DNA from: Marsupella aquatica
Lineage: Eukaryota > Marchantiophyta
Assembly: GCA_973895155.1 (NCBI GenBank)
Contig: OZ316891.1
Span: 24,552,001 to 24,616,000, forward strand
DNA: 64,000 bases
Direction of reading: 5' to 3'
The translations under genes were made by a program, and so were the position numbers. This document shows, piece after piece, positions 52,701 to 63,800 of the stretch. The notes under the pieces were generated by a model, which had not been told where the DNA came from, did no database searches, and saw only the letters and a list, made by a program, of their open reading frames with translations. Each line of letters begins with the position of its first letter. The first letter of the stretch is position 1.

Positions 52701-54390
52701 CAGCAGACTCTGCATGCCTGGTTGCTGCATCGGCAAGTCCTCCTTCCTGGGCCTAAACACCTGCTCGATCGTAGGACTAACAGGTGGTTGAGGCTTCTCA
52801 ACCAACGGCCTCGGCGTTGGAGCTTCCTCGGGTGCCCTTACCTGCAGGGGAAGTACCGGGGCAAAAGTCTGTCCTCTGGCATACCGGCACAACAGCGGCA
52901 TGTGATAGCCAAGCCGCGACACGCTCCCCATGCCGATTACCTGCTGCTCCTCCTTTAAGATCTTCTTCAATTGGTTGAGGAGGTACCCGTTGTAGTCCCG
53001 GCTTGGGTCTGGCCTTTCTGCCAGATAGACCTGTGCCTTGCCGATCTCTGCCCTCGGCAAGTTACAATGCATGGTCACCCGCAAGAAGTCGATCATCTCT
53101 CCTATGTGCGGGTTGGTGCAGGTGTTCCGGAAGAAGCCATTCTTCGTTGATGGCCCGGGGAACGACCGGAACTCCTTGTCAGGCAAGGTCTTCCTAGTAT
53201 CAACTTTGGTCTTATTGCCTATCGGCAGGCCAAACACTTCGGCAATTACCTTGGGAGTAAGATAGAAATCCCTCCCATATATCCTCGTGCAATTGGTCTC
53301 GGGTTCCCATGACCCCACGAATTCTAATAGGTCTGACTCCGGTACCTCCGGCTTCAGCCATGGTAATCTTACAAAGGCCTCCAAGCCGGATCCGGCCATG
53401 AAGCCTTGGTACTTCTTGGTCTGCATGGCCGTAAAGCATGCATCCTCCTCCCGTGCAAAATGTAGTTGCACCTCCACCGGTAGGGTTGCCGCCCAGCCCT
53501 TCCAGGTGTCATCCCTGGTTGGAATGGCCTTGATGGGATCGACCTCCTCCTCTTCGGCTTCTCCCTGCCTCCTGCTCTGCTGCTCGGCTGGCTTCTTTGG
53601 TGCCGCCGACCTCGTTCTTTTTGCCGGGGTGGCTTCATCGTTGACGGCTCCCTTCCTCTTCATCTCTGCTGCCGTGGAGGTTTCTCCTAGCACCGTTGCC
53701 CGGGTCCACCTTTCCGTGCTACCCTTTAATTCCCAGTGTATGTCGTTGCAGTTCTTGATGGCCTCTCGGATGCCGACGACGCTGTCTTTGCAAAACAGAA
53801 GATCGTCGAGTTGATTGGAAGTAGGCGTCCACAGGAACTCGTCCTTGATGAGTTCGCCTCCTAAGAAAGCCATCTTCTGCAGCTCCCACAATCAAGCGAG
53901 CTCCTGCCGTTCTCGAGCTGCCCTTTCTGACTCCTCGTCCTCGTAAGTCTTGATGTACTCAGTTGCCCGTTCGAACAGGCATCCCCAGAAATGTGCCGCT
54001 TGATTGACGTTGCTCATACCCTCCTTAGGTCGATCGTCGATATCTACTCTCTCCCCGAGTGCTTGCCTAAGCAGCTGACTGTAGTTGGCCTCCCGTAGTC
54101 GTCTGCCTAGTTCGTGCTCGAAAATGAGCCACCATCTCCTGCAAGCGCTCCTTACCCCTCTCCTCTGCCGGTCCTTCTTCCCGTTGATCCTTCCTAGCCG
54201 CCGACGCTTAACGCGCCCTAACCCTAATCGGGTTTTCACCCTTAGCCTTACCTCCGGCCTCGGCCCGGGTTCCATGGTTGCCCCTAATTGTTTATATTTT
54301 CCTTGTTTTGTCACTATACTAAGGTGTTCCTAGGGTGCCTTCCTGCTTTACCCACTTAACCGGCCGAGTGATTCCTGTCTAGGCATCACA
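49722..54390 (-). mobile_element. Solo LTR of family A (copy 3) in gag-pol
   Basis: On the minus strand it runs from TGTGATGCCTAGAC at 54390 to GACGCACCACA at 49722 (4,669 bp). The flanks are CATCG (49717-49721) and CACCG (54391-54395), a 4/5 TSD. It is closely related to the complete element at 22929-38414 but lacks its 8-bp deletion. The tail 49722-50642 is noncoding. Confidence 0.88.
50643..54275 (-). pseudogene. A-LTR ORF in solo LTR copy 3: one frame, two stops
   Basis: ATG 54275 opens a 1,211-codon frame ending at TGA 50643-50645. Only two stops interrupt it: TGA 53892-53894 (CGA in relatives) and TAG 51396-51398 (CAG in relatives). With the 60820 copy this is the best-preserved A-LTR frame. 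Order: Arg-rich N-terminus, FLGGELIKDEFLW region, KRTRSAAPKK basic patch, globular block with SWEPETNCTRIYG and LGYHMPLLCRYA, Ala/Thr repeat, acidic linker, coiled coil of about 350 residues from EKHQLEEAV to ERLKKQAAVFK, a basic KKKRK patch, and an Ala/Glu tail. Confidence 0.8.
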
Positions 54391-55291
54391 CACCGCCAGA
54401 AGAGAAGCCGATAGTTCCCTATGACCTGGCTAAAGATGTGCTAGAATCTAGAGTCTCGGCAACAGTAGGTCAACTATTGAAAATAGCCCGTACTTCCGAA
54501 AGCAGTTAAGGAAGACGATTCTCGGCAAACCAAGATTACCCAAGGTAGCAACCAGATCCGATGTGCTGATGATAGAAGAAGATCAAGGAGCCCCAGCATT
54601 ACCATTAATGATTCAAGGAGAAATATTATTGCGGGTACCCATTGATGGAGGATTTGGGGTATGTATTATGATTGATTCAACAGCAAAAGGATGGGGTCTA
54701 ACACCGGAGATGACTGGAAGAGTGTTAAACATGGCCAATGGGTATCAGGTCATTCCCACGGGGGTGTTAACCGGCATCAAAACTGAGATAGGAGGTATTT
54801 TCTTTAGCATTAACTATGTAGTGATGAAGCCAGTAAACCCTACGTCATTCCGACTATTAATTGGCAGGCCATGGTTGTACCTAGCCAAGGTAATAGAGGA
54901 TTGGGGTAAGAAGGAGTTCACTTTTGGGACCCCCTCTATCACGGTATCCTGGGACACTAAGGATGACTGTAGGAAAGGCATCAGGGAAGTAGATGGGTAC
55001 GATAGTGGACTCGAGTCAGCCAATGAAGTACGTTGGTTAGAATGCCTCACTGACCTAACCAAAGAAAGTGTGTTTGGACCGGAAGTACCCCCTAGCGGAC
55101 TATGGCACGAACCTATGGAGAGTAACCTGGAGGAAGGTGAAGAAGAGACTGAGGATTGCTTTGCCATAGAGTCAACAATTTTAGCTTCAATTCCGGAGGA
55201 GACACAAGAGGCGGATCGGCTAGAAACGGCTAGGTGGGGAGCTACACCAGAGATAGTGGATTTTCCTCGGGCATTGTGGCAGAGCCGATAG
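54391..55291 (+). pseudogene. Protease part of gag-pro of + strand A element
   Basis: Collinear with the complete element's gag-pro C-terminus. The retropepsin-like motif is VPIDGGFG here, whereas the complete element has VPIDGGSG. FRLLIGRPWLY is kept. A small deletion near 54480-54490 (LLKIARTSE in place of LLKNSPYF) shifts frame. The frame ends at TAG 55289-55291, overlapping the pol frame as in the complete copy. Confidence 0.85.
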
Positions 55292-58200
55292 GATCCACAA
55301 CGCCGTCTATCATCGGCGACAAATTAAATACCAAGGGATTGGCTTACAAGCCAATCACAAGGGCAGAACAAATTGAGGCCCTGCTAGAAGCTGGAAGAGC
55401 CCGATGTCCTGACCCTCAGGAAGCAGGAATAGATAAGATGCACGGAAAGAAACCAGAGCCAAGTCAGGAAGGGGAGCCAACAACCAATTCAAAACCAAGC
55501 AGAACGATAAGAGAACAGTCTGTTAATAACCAGGGTGAACCCAAGTCAACCAATTCGGCTAGTACTACCGAGATTCCAGTCTATGGAGGTATGAGACTGG
55601 AGAGGCTGGAGGCCGGGTTGGACCCAAATTTGAAGAAGCAGAATAATATGATCCAAGCACGGCAATACCGGAAGCTCGACTTAGGAGAAGGAAGGGAACT
55701 GAACTTGGGGCAAGACCTAGCACCTGAGCTTGAGAAAGAGATCAGTGAATTACTAATTGAATTTCAGGATGTGTTTGCATGGAGTCACCAAGATCTGAAG
55801 GGAGTAGACCCAAAACTAGGAGAACACCGAATTGATCTCATGTTAGGGGCCAAATCATTTTGACAACCGATTCAAAGGATGAACCCTAAGTATTCTCTGA
55901 TGGTCAAGGCTGAAATCGATAAACTAGTGGAAGCCGGATTCATCACTCCAGTCCTGCCTTCAGACTGGGTGTCTCCAATTGTGATAGTTCCCAAGAAAGC
56001 TGGACCCAATGGTAAACCAAAGATCCGTGTTTGTCAAGATTACAGGAAGTTGAATGAGGCTACATTGAAAGATCATTTTCCTTTACCCTTTACTGATATG
56101 GTGTTAGACATGGTAGCCAGTCATGAACTATACTCATTCATGGATGGGTACTCTGGTTATAACCAAATCAGGATTAGGCAGGAGGACCAAATCAAGACAG
56201 CCTTCATCACGGAATGGGGGATCTATGTCTTCAATCGTATGCCGTTTGGACTCTGTAACGCACCAGCTATGTTCCAACGATTAATGGTGAACATTTTTCA
56301 TGACTACTTGAGAAAATTCATGGAAATCTTCATTGATGACTTTGCAGTATTTGGGAAGGCATCGAAACATGCTAAATACCTCAGGAAAACCTTCATGAGA
56401 TGTAGAGAGGTAGGTCTCAAGTTACACCCCGATAAATGTTTCTTTGGAGTAACAGAGGGTGTGCTACTAGGTCACAAGGTATCAAAGAAAGGCATTGAGA
56501 TTGACAAAGGTAAGCTAGCAGTATGGCTAGATATCATGCAACCTAAGAACATAAAAGATGTGAGATCCTTCTTGGGGTGCATTGGTTATTATCGCCGGTT
56601 CATCAAAGATTTTGCCAAGCTAGCTTTACCATTAACCAACATGCTCAAGGCAGGTGCAGACTTTGAACCCACACCAGCACGAGTAACAGCAGTAGTGGAA
56701 TTGAAGCAGATGTTAGTAGAGGCCCCAGTCATGATAGCACCAGACTGGAACAAGGATTTCATGTCTTTGTAGATGTCTCAAGCTTCTGTATCGACTCAGT
56801 ACTAAGTCAGTTGGATGAGAAAGGAAAGGACCATCCCATATACTTTGCAAGCCGCCAGCTTGCCGATGCCGAACGAAACTACTCCACCACAGAAAGAGAA
56901 GCATTAGGAGTCATTTATTCATGTAAAAAGTTTAGGCATTATCTACTAGGGTACAAGGTAATCTTTCATACTGATCATGAAAGTTTGAAGCACCTAGTAA
57001 ATAAGCCGGACCTTACAGGCAGGTAGCAAGATGGATTTTGCTATTACAAGAATTTGACTACGAGCTAAAAATCAAGCCGGGAAAGCAACACGCCAATGCC
57101 GACTTCTTTTCAAGGATCATAGGTGAACCTGCCACGGATTGCATCGATGATCGATTTCCCGACGAGGAGTTATTCATTGTGGAAATAGCTGATACATGGT
57201 ACCTTGAGATTTTACAATTTCTCAGCACTTCCAGATTACAGCCAGGGCTAAGCCGAGAGCAAGCCGCAGTCTTTCTGCGAAAGGTCAGACAGTATCAGTG
57301 CATTAAGGGCGTACTACATAGGCATGGAATCAGTGGCACAATTCAAAGGTGTTTGGAGGAGGGAGACGTAAAACGAGTCTTATGAGCTATGCATGGGGAG
57401 GAGGCCGGGGGGCATTTTGCTCCATTAACCACTTCTAAAAAGATATTAAATGCCGGTTACTGGTGGCCCACCTTGCACAAGGATGTCTATAAGTTTATCA
57501 AACAATGCGATCCTTGTCAGCAAGCGGGAGGACCAAGGGCGTCCACAAGACATCCACTCGAGCATCCACTGCACCCTATTCTACCTCTGGCACCATTTCA
57601 GAAGTGGGGTATTGATTTCATCGGACCTCTGAAACCATTGACTCATCCTCAAAGAAACAAGTACATAATCTTGGCCACGGATTATGCAACTTAGTGGGTA
57701 GAGGCCAGGCCGACAATGAAGGATGATGCAATTACTACGGCTCGATTCATGTATGAGCAGATCTTCACCAGGTTTGGCGCACCCTTAGGATTAGTTAGTG
57801 ATAGAGGAACCCATTTTCTGAATGATATAATTAGTCATTTAAATGAGCAGTATTTAGTTAGACACAGGCCTACTACTCCCTACCACCCAAAGGCAAATGG
57901 GTTGACAGAACGAGCCAATGGAATTATAGGAAAGATATTAAACAAAACCGTAGCTCAGAACAAACTCAATTGGGATGATAAATTTTTTGCTGTTGTTTTT
58001 GCTTACAATTTAGCCTATAAATCCACTACCGGTCATACACCTTTTTTCTTAACCTTTGGACAGGAAGCCCTGGTACCAATACAACTTGAGATTCCTACAT
58101 TTCAAGTTACAATTGAGGAGAGATCTTCAGAGGAGGAAAGCCTAAAGGAGCGAGAATATAGGTTAGAAGCTTTAGAGGAGGCAAGAGTGATTTTAGTTGA

Positions 58201-58519
58201 GAGAGTAGAATATAGACAGAATAACATGAAGCAACAGTATGATAAGAAGTTGAAACCACTTAGTATTCACACAGGAGATCTTGTATTACTTTATGACAAT
58301 AGGTATTATAGGTTTCCAGGTAAACTTTACACTCGCTGGTTAGGACCCTTTAGAGTAACCATGAAGTTCTCCAATGGCTCCGTGCAATTGGCCAACATTA
58401 TTGGAGAGGTAAACCCAGTTCGCATCCATTAGGACCGCCTCAAGAAATACTATATGGACGAAGATGAAGTTGTTCGCAAGGACGCTTCACAATTAAGTGG
58501 GGAGCTATGTGATGCCTAG
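55234..58519 (+). pseudogene. pol (RT-RNase H-integrase) of + strand A element, decayed
   Basis: Same order as in the complete element. The TGA at 55861-55863 followed by CAACCG is shared with that copy. Further lesions are private: a one-base loss near 56758, which breaks the RNase H start (NKDFMSL); a one-base loss near 57025; TGA 57383-57385 in the zinc-binding region; TAG 57692-57694 in place of a Lys codon; and TAG 58430-58432 in place of Tyr. RT FIDDF, RNase H TEREAL and integrase SDRGTHF/NGLTERANG remain readable. The original stop is TAG 58517-58519, inside the LTR. Confidence 0.88.
58493..58507 (+). promoter_or_regulatory. Polypurine tract of + strand A element
   Basis: TTAAGTGGGGAGCTA directly before the 3' LTR start, identical to that of the complete element. 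Confidence 0.7.
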
Positions 58520-58608
58520 CGAGGAATCACTAGCCCGATTTACATGGTAAAGCAGGAGTGTACCCTGGAAACACCTTAGTATAGGAACAAAAACAAGGAA
58601 AATATAAA
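58508..58608 (+). repeat. 3' LTR stub of the + strand A element
   Basis: Only the first 101 bases of the LTR are present, TGTGATGCCTAG to AAAATATAAA. Homology then stops and an inverted A-LTR piece begins. Confidence 0.85.
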
Positions 58609-58609
58609 A

Positions 58610-59078
58610 CTCGGCGAGGCCGTTTCCGTGGCTTAGCGGCATGGGATGCTGCTAACCTCATACTACTACTATTAACATTTTACACACATATACTGGACAG
58701 ATCCTTCATCGGGTCATGAGATACGCAGTTGGCCTAATCTAGACCTTCTCTTGTCTTTCCCTCCTGTTGGTTAGGTATATTTGGATTCCGCTGCCGGAAT
58801 GATCCCCAATTGGTTTGGTTAAGCCACTAAGACCTCTCTCAGCTCGACACATCCAACTCTCACTCCCTTGCTTACTTCCCTTCTACTTGTTGATGTGGGC
58901 ACTCTTCACACAAGTTAATGCGAAACACAAATAGCAAAATGACTCCTTCTGACTGAGTTATACCATGCACTTGCAATACAAACAGTACATCTCATACACA
59001 AGCTCTGCGAACTAAGCCGTGAGGCCAACTCTATTCAGTTCTTAGGTATGAGGAAACATGCATATACACAAGGGTCAC
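58610..59078 (-). repeat. Inverted fragment of an A LTR 3' tail
   Basis: From CTCGGCGAGGCCG to AGGGTCAC this matches the noncoding LTR tail in minus orientation. It is closest to the older subfamily (compare 12480-12925 reversed). It has no LTR terminus on either side. Confidence 0.8.
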
Positions 59079-59274
59079 CAAATCCGGATCTGTAAAGAGC
59101 ATTGGAAAGATCTGGTCAAGGCGAGTAAAATCGATATAAAACACTCGAGAAACGGAGGTGTATTAAGAAAGATACGGTCTGATTAGTGTGACAGGTTAAC
59201 TTGTGGCCGAAATTAGCGGATTCGGCTTCAGTTTTGGGTTAACCCAAGCTCGACCACGGCTTAGCTTATGTGAG

Positions 59275-59395
59275 CACGGCTTCAGCTTAGCTCAGGTCAG
59301 CACGGCTTCAGCTTAGCTCAAGTAAGCACGGCTTCAGCTTAGCTCAGGTCAGCACAGCTTCAGCTTAGCTCAGGTAAGCATGACTTCAGCTTAGG
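59275..59395. repeat. 26-bp tandem repeat, about 4.6 units
   Basis: Units of CACGGCTTCAGCTTAGCTCA plus RGTMAG start at 59275, 59301, 59327, 59353 and 59379 (partial). Neighbouring units differ at one to three bases. Confidence 0.85.
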
Positions 59396-59947
59396 CTTAA
59401 CCCGGGTTCGGACTAGATTGATCCCGGGTTAGACTTAACTCGGGTTAGCCTAAACTCGGGCTCAGGTTAGCATAGGTAAGCTCGGGTTCGGGCTCAGCTT
59501 AGGCTAGGTTAGCGGATAGCGGATAGCGGCCTAACCTGAGACCACGGGTTAGCTCTACTCGGGTTAGATAGGATAGCTAGGTTAGCCGAACTCGGGTTAG
59601 CTATGTAACTCGGGTTAGCGCAGCAGTGAGTACCCCCTCTCAGTTGTGGGGGCATAACTCTCTGTGTATTTGACCAAATTGGCTATAATTGACCTCGTTG
59701 GAAAGAGGAGCTCAAGCCGCTTCCAACGCTGCTATCCACGCAGCAAATGGTTGAATAGAGAAAGCGGGAGAGGAGGCGCAAGCTCGCAAAAACCATGGAG
59801 GAGGGCCAAATCCGAAGTACATAGCCAATTTGAGATAGAAATAAAGTTGTGAGTTAGGGTTCAGTAGTTAGAGATAGTGGCGGCTCTGTTAGGGCTGGGA
59901 TGGGGCTCCAGCAACATAGTATCCACCCATTTGGGCTCAGTATGAGA

Positions 59948-59984
59948 GTATATAGAGCAGCCCCCCGGTAGAGGCAAGGGGGGG
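59948..59984 (+). promoter_or_regulatory. Candidate core promoter shared with B LTR
   Basis: AGTATATAGAGCAGCC followed by CCCCGGTAGAGGCAAGGGGG. The same block occurs at 39774-39812 in the 3' part of the B LTR. It has a TATA-like box with a conserved element about 20 bases downstream. Confidence 0.4.
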
Positions 59985-60035
59985 GGAACTCCAGTTGTGT
60001 GATCTCACGTAGATTGAGCAGCAGGGAGGAGCTCT

Positions 60036-60458
60036 GTGCAAGCAAGGCTGGACTTGGACGCTGCGTGTTGGGGAGAGCTTGGTGGTGCTATTACTCAGGG
60101 AGTAATCAGCCAAGCTTCACAGCAACGGGTTGCTAGGTTTGCGAGCTGGATTGTGGCTCTTTCTAGTGGGCAGCACAACTGGGTTCTTTTCCCCCGATAC
60201 AGAGCCTTGGTGATAGGTGATGTATTGGTAATTGTAAACTGTGGGGAGGATTTCAATTTGATTTGTGGTGAGCACATTAGGGAGGCTGAGACACTATTTG
60301 AGGGGCAACAGGAGGAGCATTTACAGTTCAGTCTGGCAAGGCTACGTGATCCATGGGGAGTCCCGGCCTTTGTCTGGTGGAGAGCACTAAGGGATCTATG
60401 GCCAGAGCTGAGCTTGCAGGGCAAGCGTGAGGCCGGGCCTCATTGTAGTCTGGGGTAG
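60036..60458 (+). CDS. Unrecognised 140-codon open frame
   Basis: The frame starts at about 60036 and ends at TAG 60456-60458. The product is Trp-rich (ARFASWIVALSSG, FVWWRALRDLWPEL) with no motif I recognise. It follows the promoter-like block at 59948 by about 50 bases, so it could be an LTR- or leader-encoded frame. Chance openness in GC-balanced DNA is equally possible. Low confidence that it is a gene. Confidence 0.2.
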   Translation: MQARLDLDAACWGELGGAITQGVISQASQQRVARFASWIVALSSGQHNWVLFPRYRALVIGDVLVIVNCGEDFNLICGEHIREAETLFEGQQEEHLQFSLARLRDPWGVPAFVWWRALRDLWPELSLQGKREAGPHCSLG

Positions 60459-60819
60459 ATCGCCGTTAGGCCTGGTACCAGCTTTGAAGTCGAGTCAACC
60501 GTGCATGCGTACTTGACATTCTGAAATGGAGGTGTGAGATCTGTATGTGCCCCCGAGAATGAAGTGCAATGAAGGAGGTTGAGTTCAGGATTGAGTTTGC
60601 AAGGCAAGTACGGGATTGGTTTGAGTCCAATCTGCCGTCGCAATTTGGAGTGAGCCGGGCTCAGGTTCAGGATTGAGCTTGCATGGCAAGCACGGGGCTT
60701 GCGGGGCAAGCACGTCGCAATCTGGAGGAGACAACCTTCGGGCCTATTGTTTGGATCAAGTGTTCTCAGTGAACTATTGTGCACATCTTTGAATCTAATT
60801 GAGTTTTCCTCTCAGGCCT

Positions 60820-63800
60820 TGTGATGCCTAGACAGGAATCACTCAGCCGGTTAAGTGGGTAAAGCAGGAAGGCACCCTAGGAACACCTTAGTATAGGGAC
60901 AAAACAAGGAAAATATAAACAATTAGGGGCAACCATGGAACCCGGGCAGAGGCCGGAGGTAAGGCTGAGGGTGAAAACCCGATTAGGGTTAGGGCGCGTT
61001 AAGCGTCGGCGGCTAGGAAGGATCAACGGGAAGAAGGACCGGCAGAGGAGAGGGGTAAGGAGCGCTTGCAGGAGATGGTGGCTCATTTGCGAGCACGAAC
61101 TAGGCAGACGACTACGGGAGGCCAACTACCATCAGCTGCTTAGGCAAGCACTCGGGGAGAGAGTAGATACCGACGATCGACCTAAGGAGGGTATGAGCAA
61201 CGTCAATCAAGCGGCACATTTCTGGGGATGCCTGTTCAAACGGGCAACTGAGTACATCAAGAATTACGAGGACGAGGAGTCAGAAAGGGCAGCTCGAGAA
61301 TGGCAGGAGCTCGCTCGATTGTGGGAGCTGCAGAAGACGGCTTTCTTAGGAGGCGAACTCATCAAGGACGAGTTCCTGTGGACGCCTACTTCCAATCAAC
61401 TCGACGATCTTCTGTTTTGCAAAGACAGCGTCGTCGGCATCCGAGAGGCCATCAAGAACTGCAACGACATACACTGGGAATTAAAGGGTAGCACGGAAAG
61501 GTGGACCCAGGCAACGTGCTAGGAGAAACCTCCACGGTAGCAGAGATGAAGAGGAAGGGAGCCGTCAACGATGAAGCCACCCCGGCAAAAAGAACGAGGT
61601 CGGCGGCACCAAAGAAGCCAGCCGAGCAGCAGAGCAGGAGGCAGGGAGAAGCCGAAGAGGAGGAGGTCGATCCCATCAAGGCCATTCCAACCAGGGATGA
61701 CACCTGGAAGGGCTGGGCGGCAACCCTACCGGTGGAGGTGCAACTACATTTTGCACGGGAGGAGGATGCATGCTTTACGGCCATGCAGACCAAGAAGTAC
61801 CAAGGCTTCATGGCCGGATCCGGCTTGGAGGCCTTTGTAAGATTACCATGGCTGAAGCCGGAGGTACCGGAATCAGACCTATTAGAATTCGTGGGGTCAT
61901 GGGAACCCGAGACCAATTGCACGAGGATATATGGGAAGGATTTCTATCTTACTCCCAAGGTAATTGCCGAAGTGTTTGGCTTGCCGATAGGCAATAAGAC
62001 CAAAGTTGATACCAGGAAGACCTTGCCTGACAAGGAGTTCCGGTCGTTCCCCGGGCCATCAACGAAGAATGGCTTCTTCCGGAACACCTGCACCAACCCG
62101 CACATAGGAGAGATGATCGACTTCTTGCGGGTGACCATGCATTGTAACTTGCCGAGGGCAGAGATCGGCAAGGCACAGGTCTATCTGGCAGAAAGGCCAG
62201 ACCCAAGCCGGGACTACAACGGGTACCTCCTCAACCAATTGAAGAAGATCTTAAAGGAGGAGCAGCAGGTAATCGGCATGGGGAGCGTGTCGCGGCTTGG
62301 CTATCACATGCCGCTGTTGTGCCGGTATGCCAGAGGTCAGACTTTTGCCCCGGTACTTCCCCTGCAGGTAAGGGCACCCGAGGAAGCTCCAACGCCGAGG
62401 CCGTTGGCTGAGAAGCCTCAACCACCTGTTAGTCCTACGATCGAGCAGGTGTTTAGGCCCAGGAAGGAAGACTTGCCGATGCAGCAACCAGGCATGCAGA
62501 GTCTGCTGAAACTACTGGAGAAAGAAAAGAAATCGGCATCGGCAACAACAACGGCAACGGCAACAATGCAGGACACTACTACAGAGGTAGGCCTACACCG
62601 GCTCACAAGAGAAAACCCCTTTGCTGGAGACAAGGAGAGAATCAGGCCGGAATCCAAGCCAGGTGTTCGAATGTACGTGGGAACCTCAAGCTCCGAATCT
62701 GAGGCAGAATTGCCTGAAGCTCCTACCGACGAAGAGGAGAGGGAGAAGCCGGACGTCCAAGAGGTAGAGGAGGCAGTGGAGGACTGCAGCCATGATAATT
62801 CCGGCTATGGGTCGGACCATCACGTTCCAGGAGTAAGGACCTGTGGCCGGTTTGTCCCCACACTTCCAAGGGTAGTGCGAGGGGACCCCAACCAGCAGAG
62901 TAGCCCTGAGTCTCCCCCACCAGATGTTGCTCCCCCGAGCTTCGACGGCATAAAACAGATGGTGCAGGAATTTCAGGAGCGAATCAAGCAGGAGGAAGAG
63001 GCCGCCCTAGCTAAGGAAAAGGATTTACCAGGAGGAGATTGGCCGGAGGACATCAGGCGGCTAGCCGAAAAAGGAAGCAAACCTCTAGCCACGATTGAAG
63101 AGATCCGCAGGACGGCTTGGGAGCAGAGGCCACGATGGGCGATGCCGATCACTTCTACTTACTCCACCTACGCTAAGAATAGAGCCATGGAGTATGGTGA
63201 GATGTGTGGGGAACTTGCGCTCGGCATCTTTGGAGAGGAGTTGGAGGTAGGACCCTTTTTCCATAGGGAGCAGTTGGAGAAGCACCAATTAGAAGAAGCG
63301 GTGGCTTTAGAGAGAAGCAAGAAGGACGAGGTCATTCGGCGGCTTAGGAGGATGGAAGCCGAGATTGAAGATCTAAGGGCGGCCAAGAAAGCCCAAGATG
63401 AACTGCGGATTAAACGACATGAGCTGAACATCATGCAGGGGCAGTTGGACACCGCGCAGGCTGATAATCAGAATATCAAGGATAAACTGACTCAGACGCA
63501 GGAAGAGTTGGCCGACACGATCAAAGAGAGGGAGAAGTGGAAGCAAGAGCTGAAGAATACAGAGGAGGCCCACATAACAGCCAATAGCCGGGCCATGGCG
63601 GAGACCCAAAGAAAGGAATGGGCGTTGAAAGGGGAGCTCGAGAAAATCCGCGGAGCCCTTGAACAGAAGGAGGTCGAGTTAGGGAAATCCTATCAAGGGA
63701 TTATGGCGCTGCAGCAGGAGCTTGCGTCCCTGACGGCCAGCTTCAAGGCCGACCTAAGGGAGAAGGACGAGATGCTCGAACAGACTTACGCCAAGATGAA

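Larger units (their letters stand above)
8420..58608 (+). mobile_element. Degenerate family A Ty3/gypsy-type element on + strand, split by a MULE and a solo LTR
   Basis: The components in order are: 5' LTR 8420-12990; primer-binding-like site; gag start 13060-14282; MULE insertion 14283-49120; gag continued 49121-49721; solo A LTR 49722-54390; protease-pol 54391-58519; polypurine tract 58493-58507; and only the first 101 bases of the 3' LTR (58508-58608). The assignment rests on collinearity with the intact copy at 22929-38414. The bases before it are CGCTC (8415-8419); the matching right TSD is lost because the 3' LTR is truncated at a rearranged junction. All frames carry lesions. Confidence 0.85.
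59079..60819. other. Unassigned DNA between LTR pieces, possible third retroelement fragment
   Basis: It is not similar to the A or B coding regions. It holds a 26-bp tandem repeat, a field of degenerate CTCGGGTTAGC words (59395-59625), a TATA-like/CGGTAGAGGCAAGGGGG block shared with the B LTR (59948-59984), and one open frame (60036-60458). A partial LTR or leader of a third element is plausible but not shown. Confidence 0.4.

Noticed and set aside
50643-54275. Coiled-coil frame as a host kinesin/myosin/SMC-like gene
   Set aside because: The same frame lies inside every A LTR with element termini and TSDs around it, and has no motor or ATPase motif.
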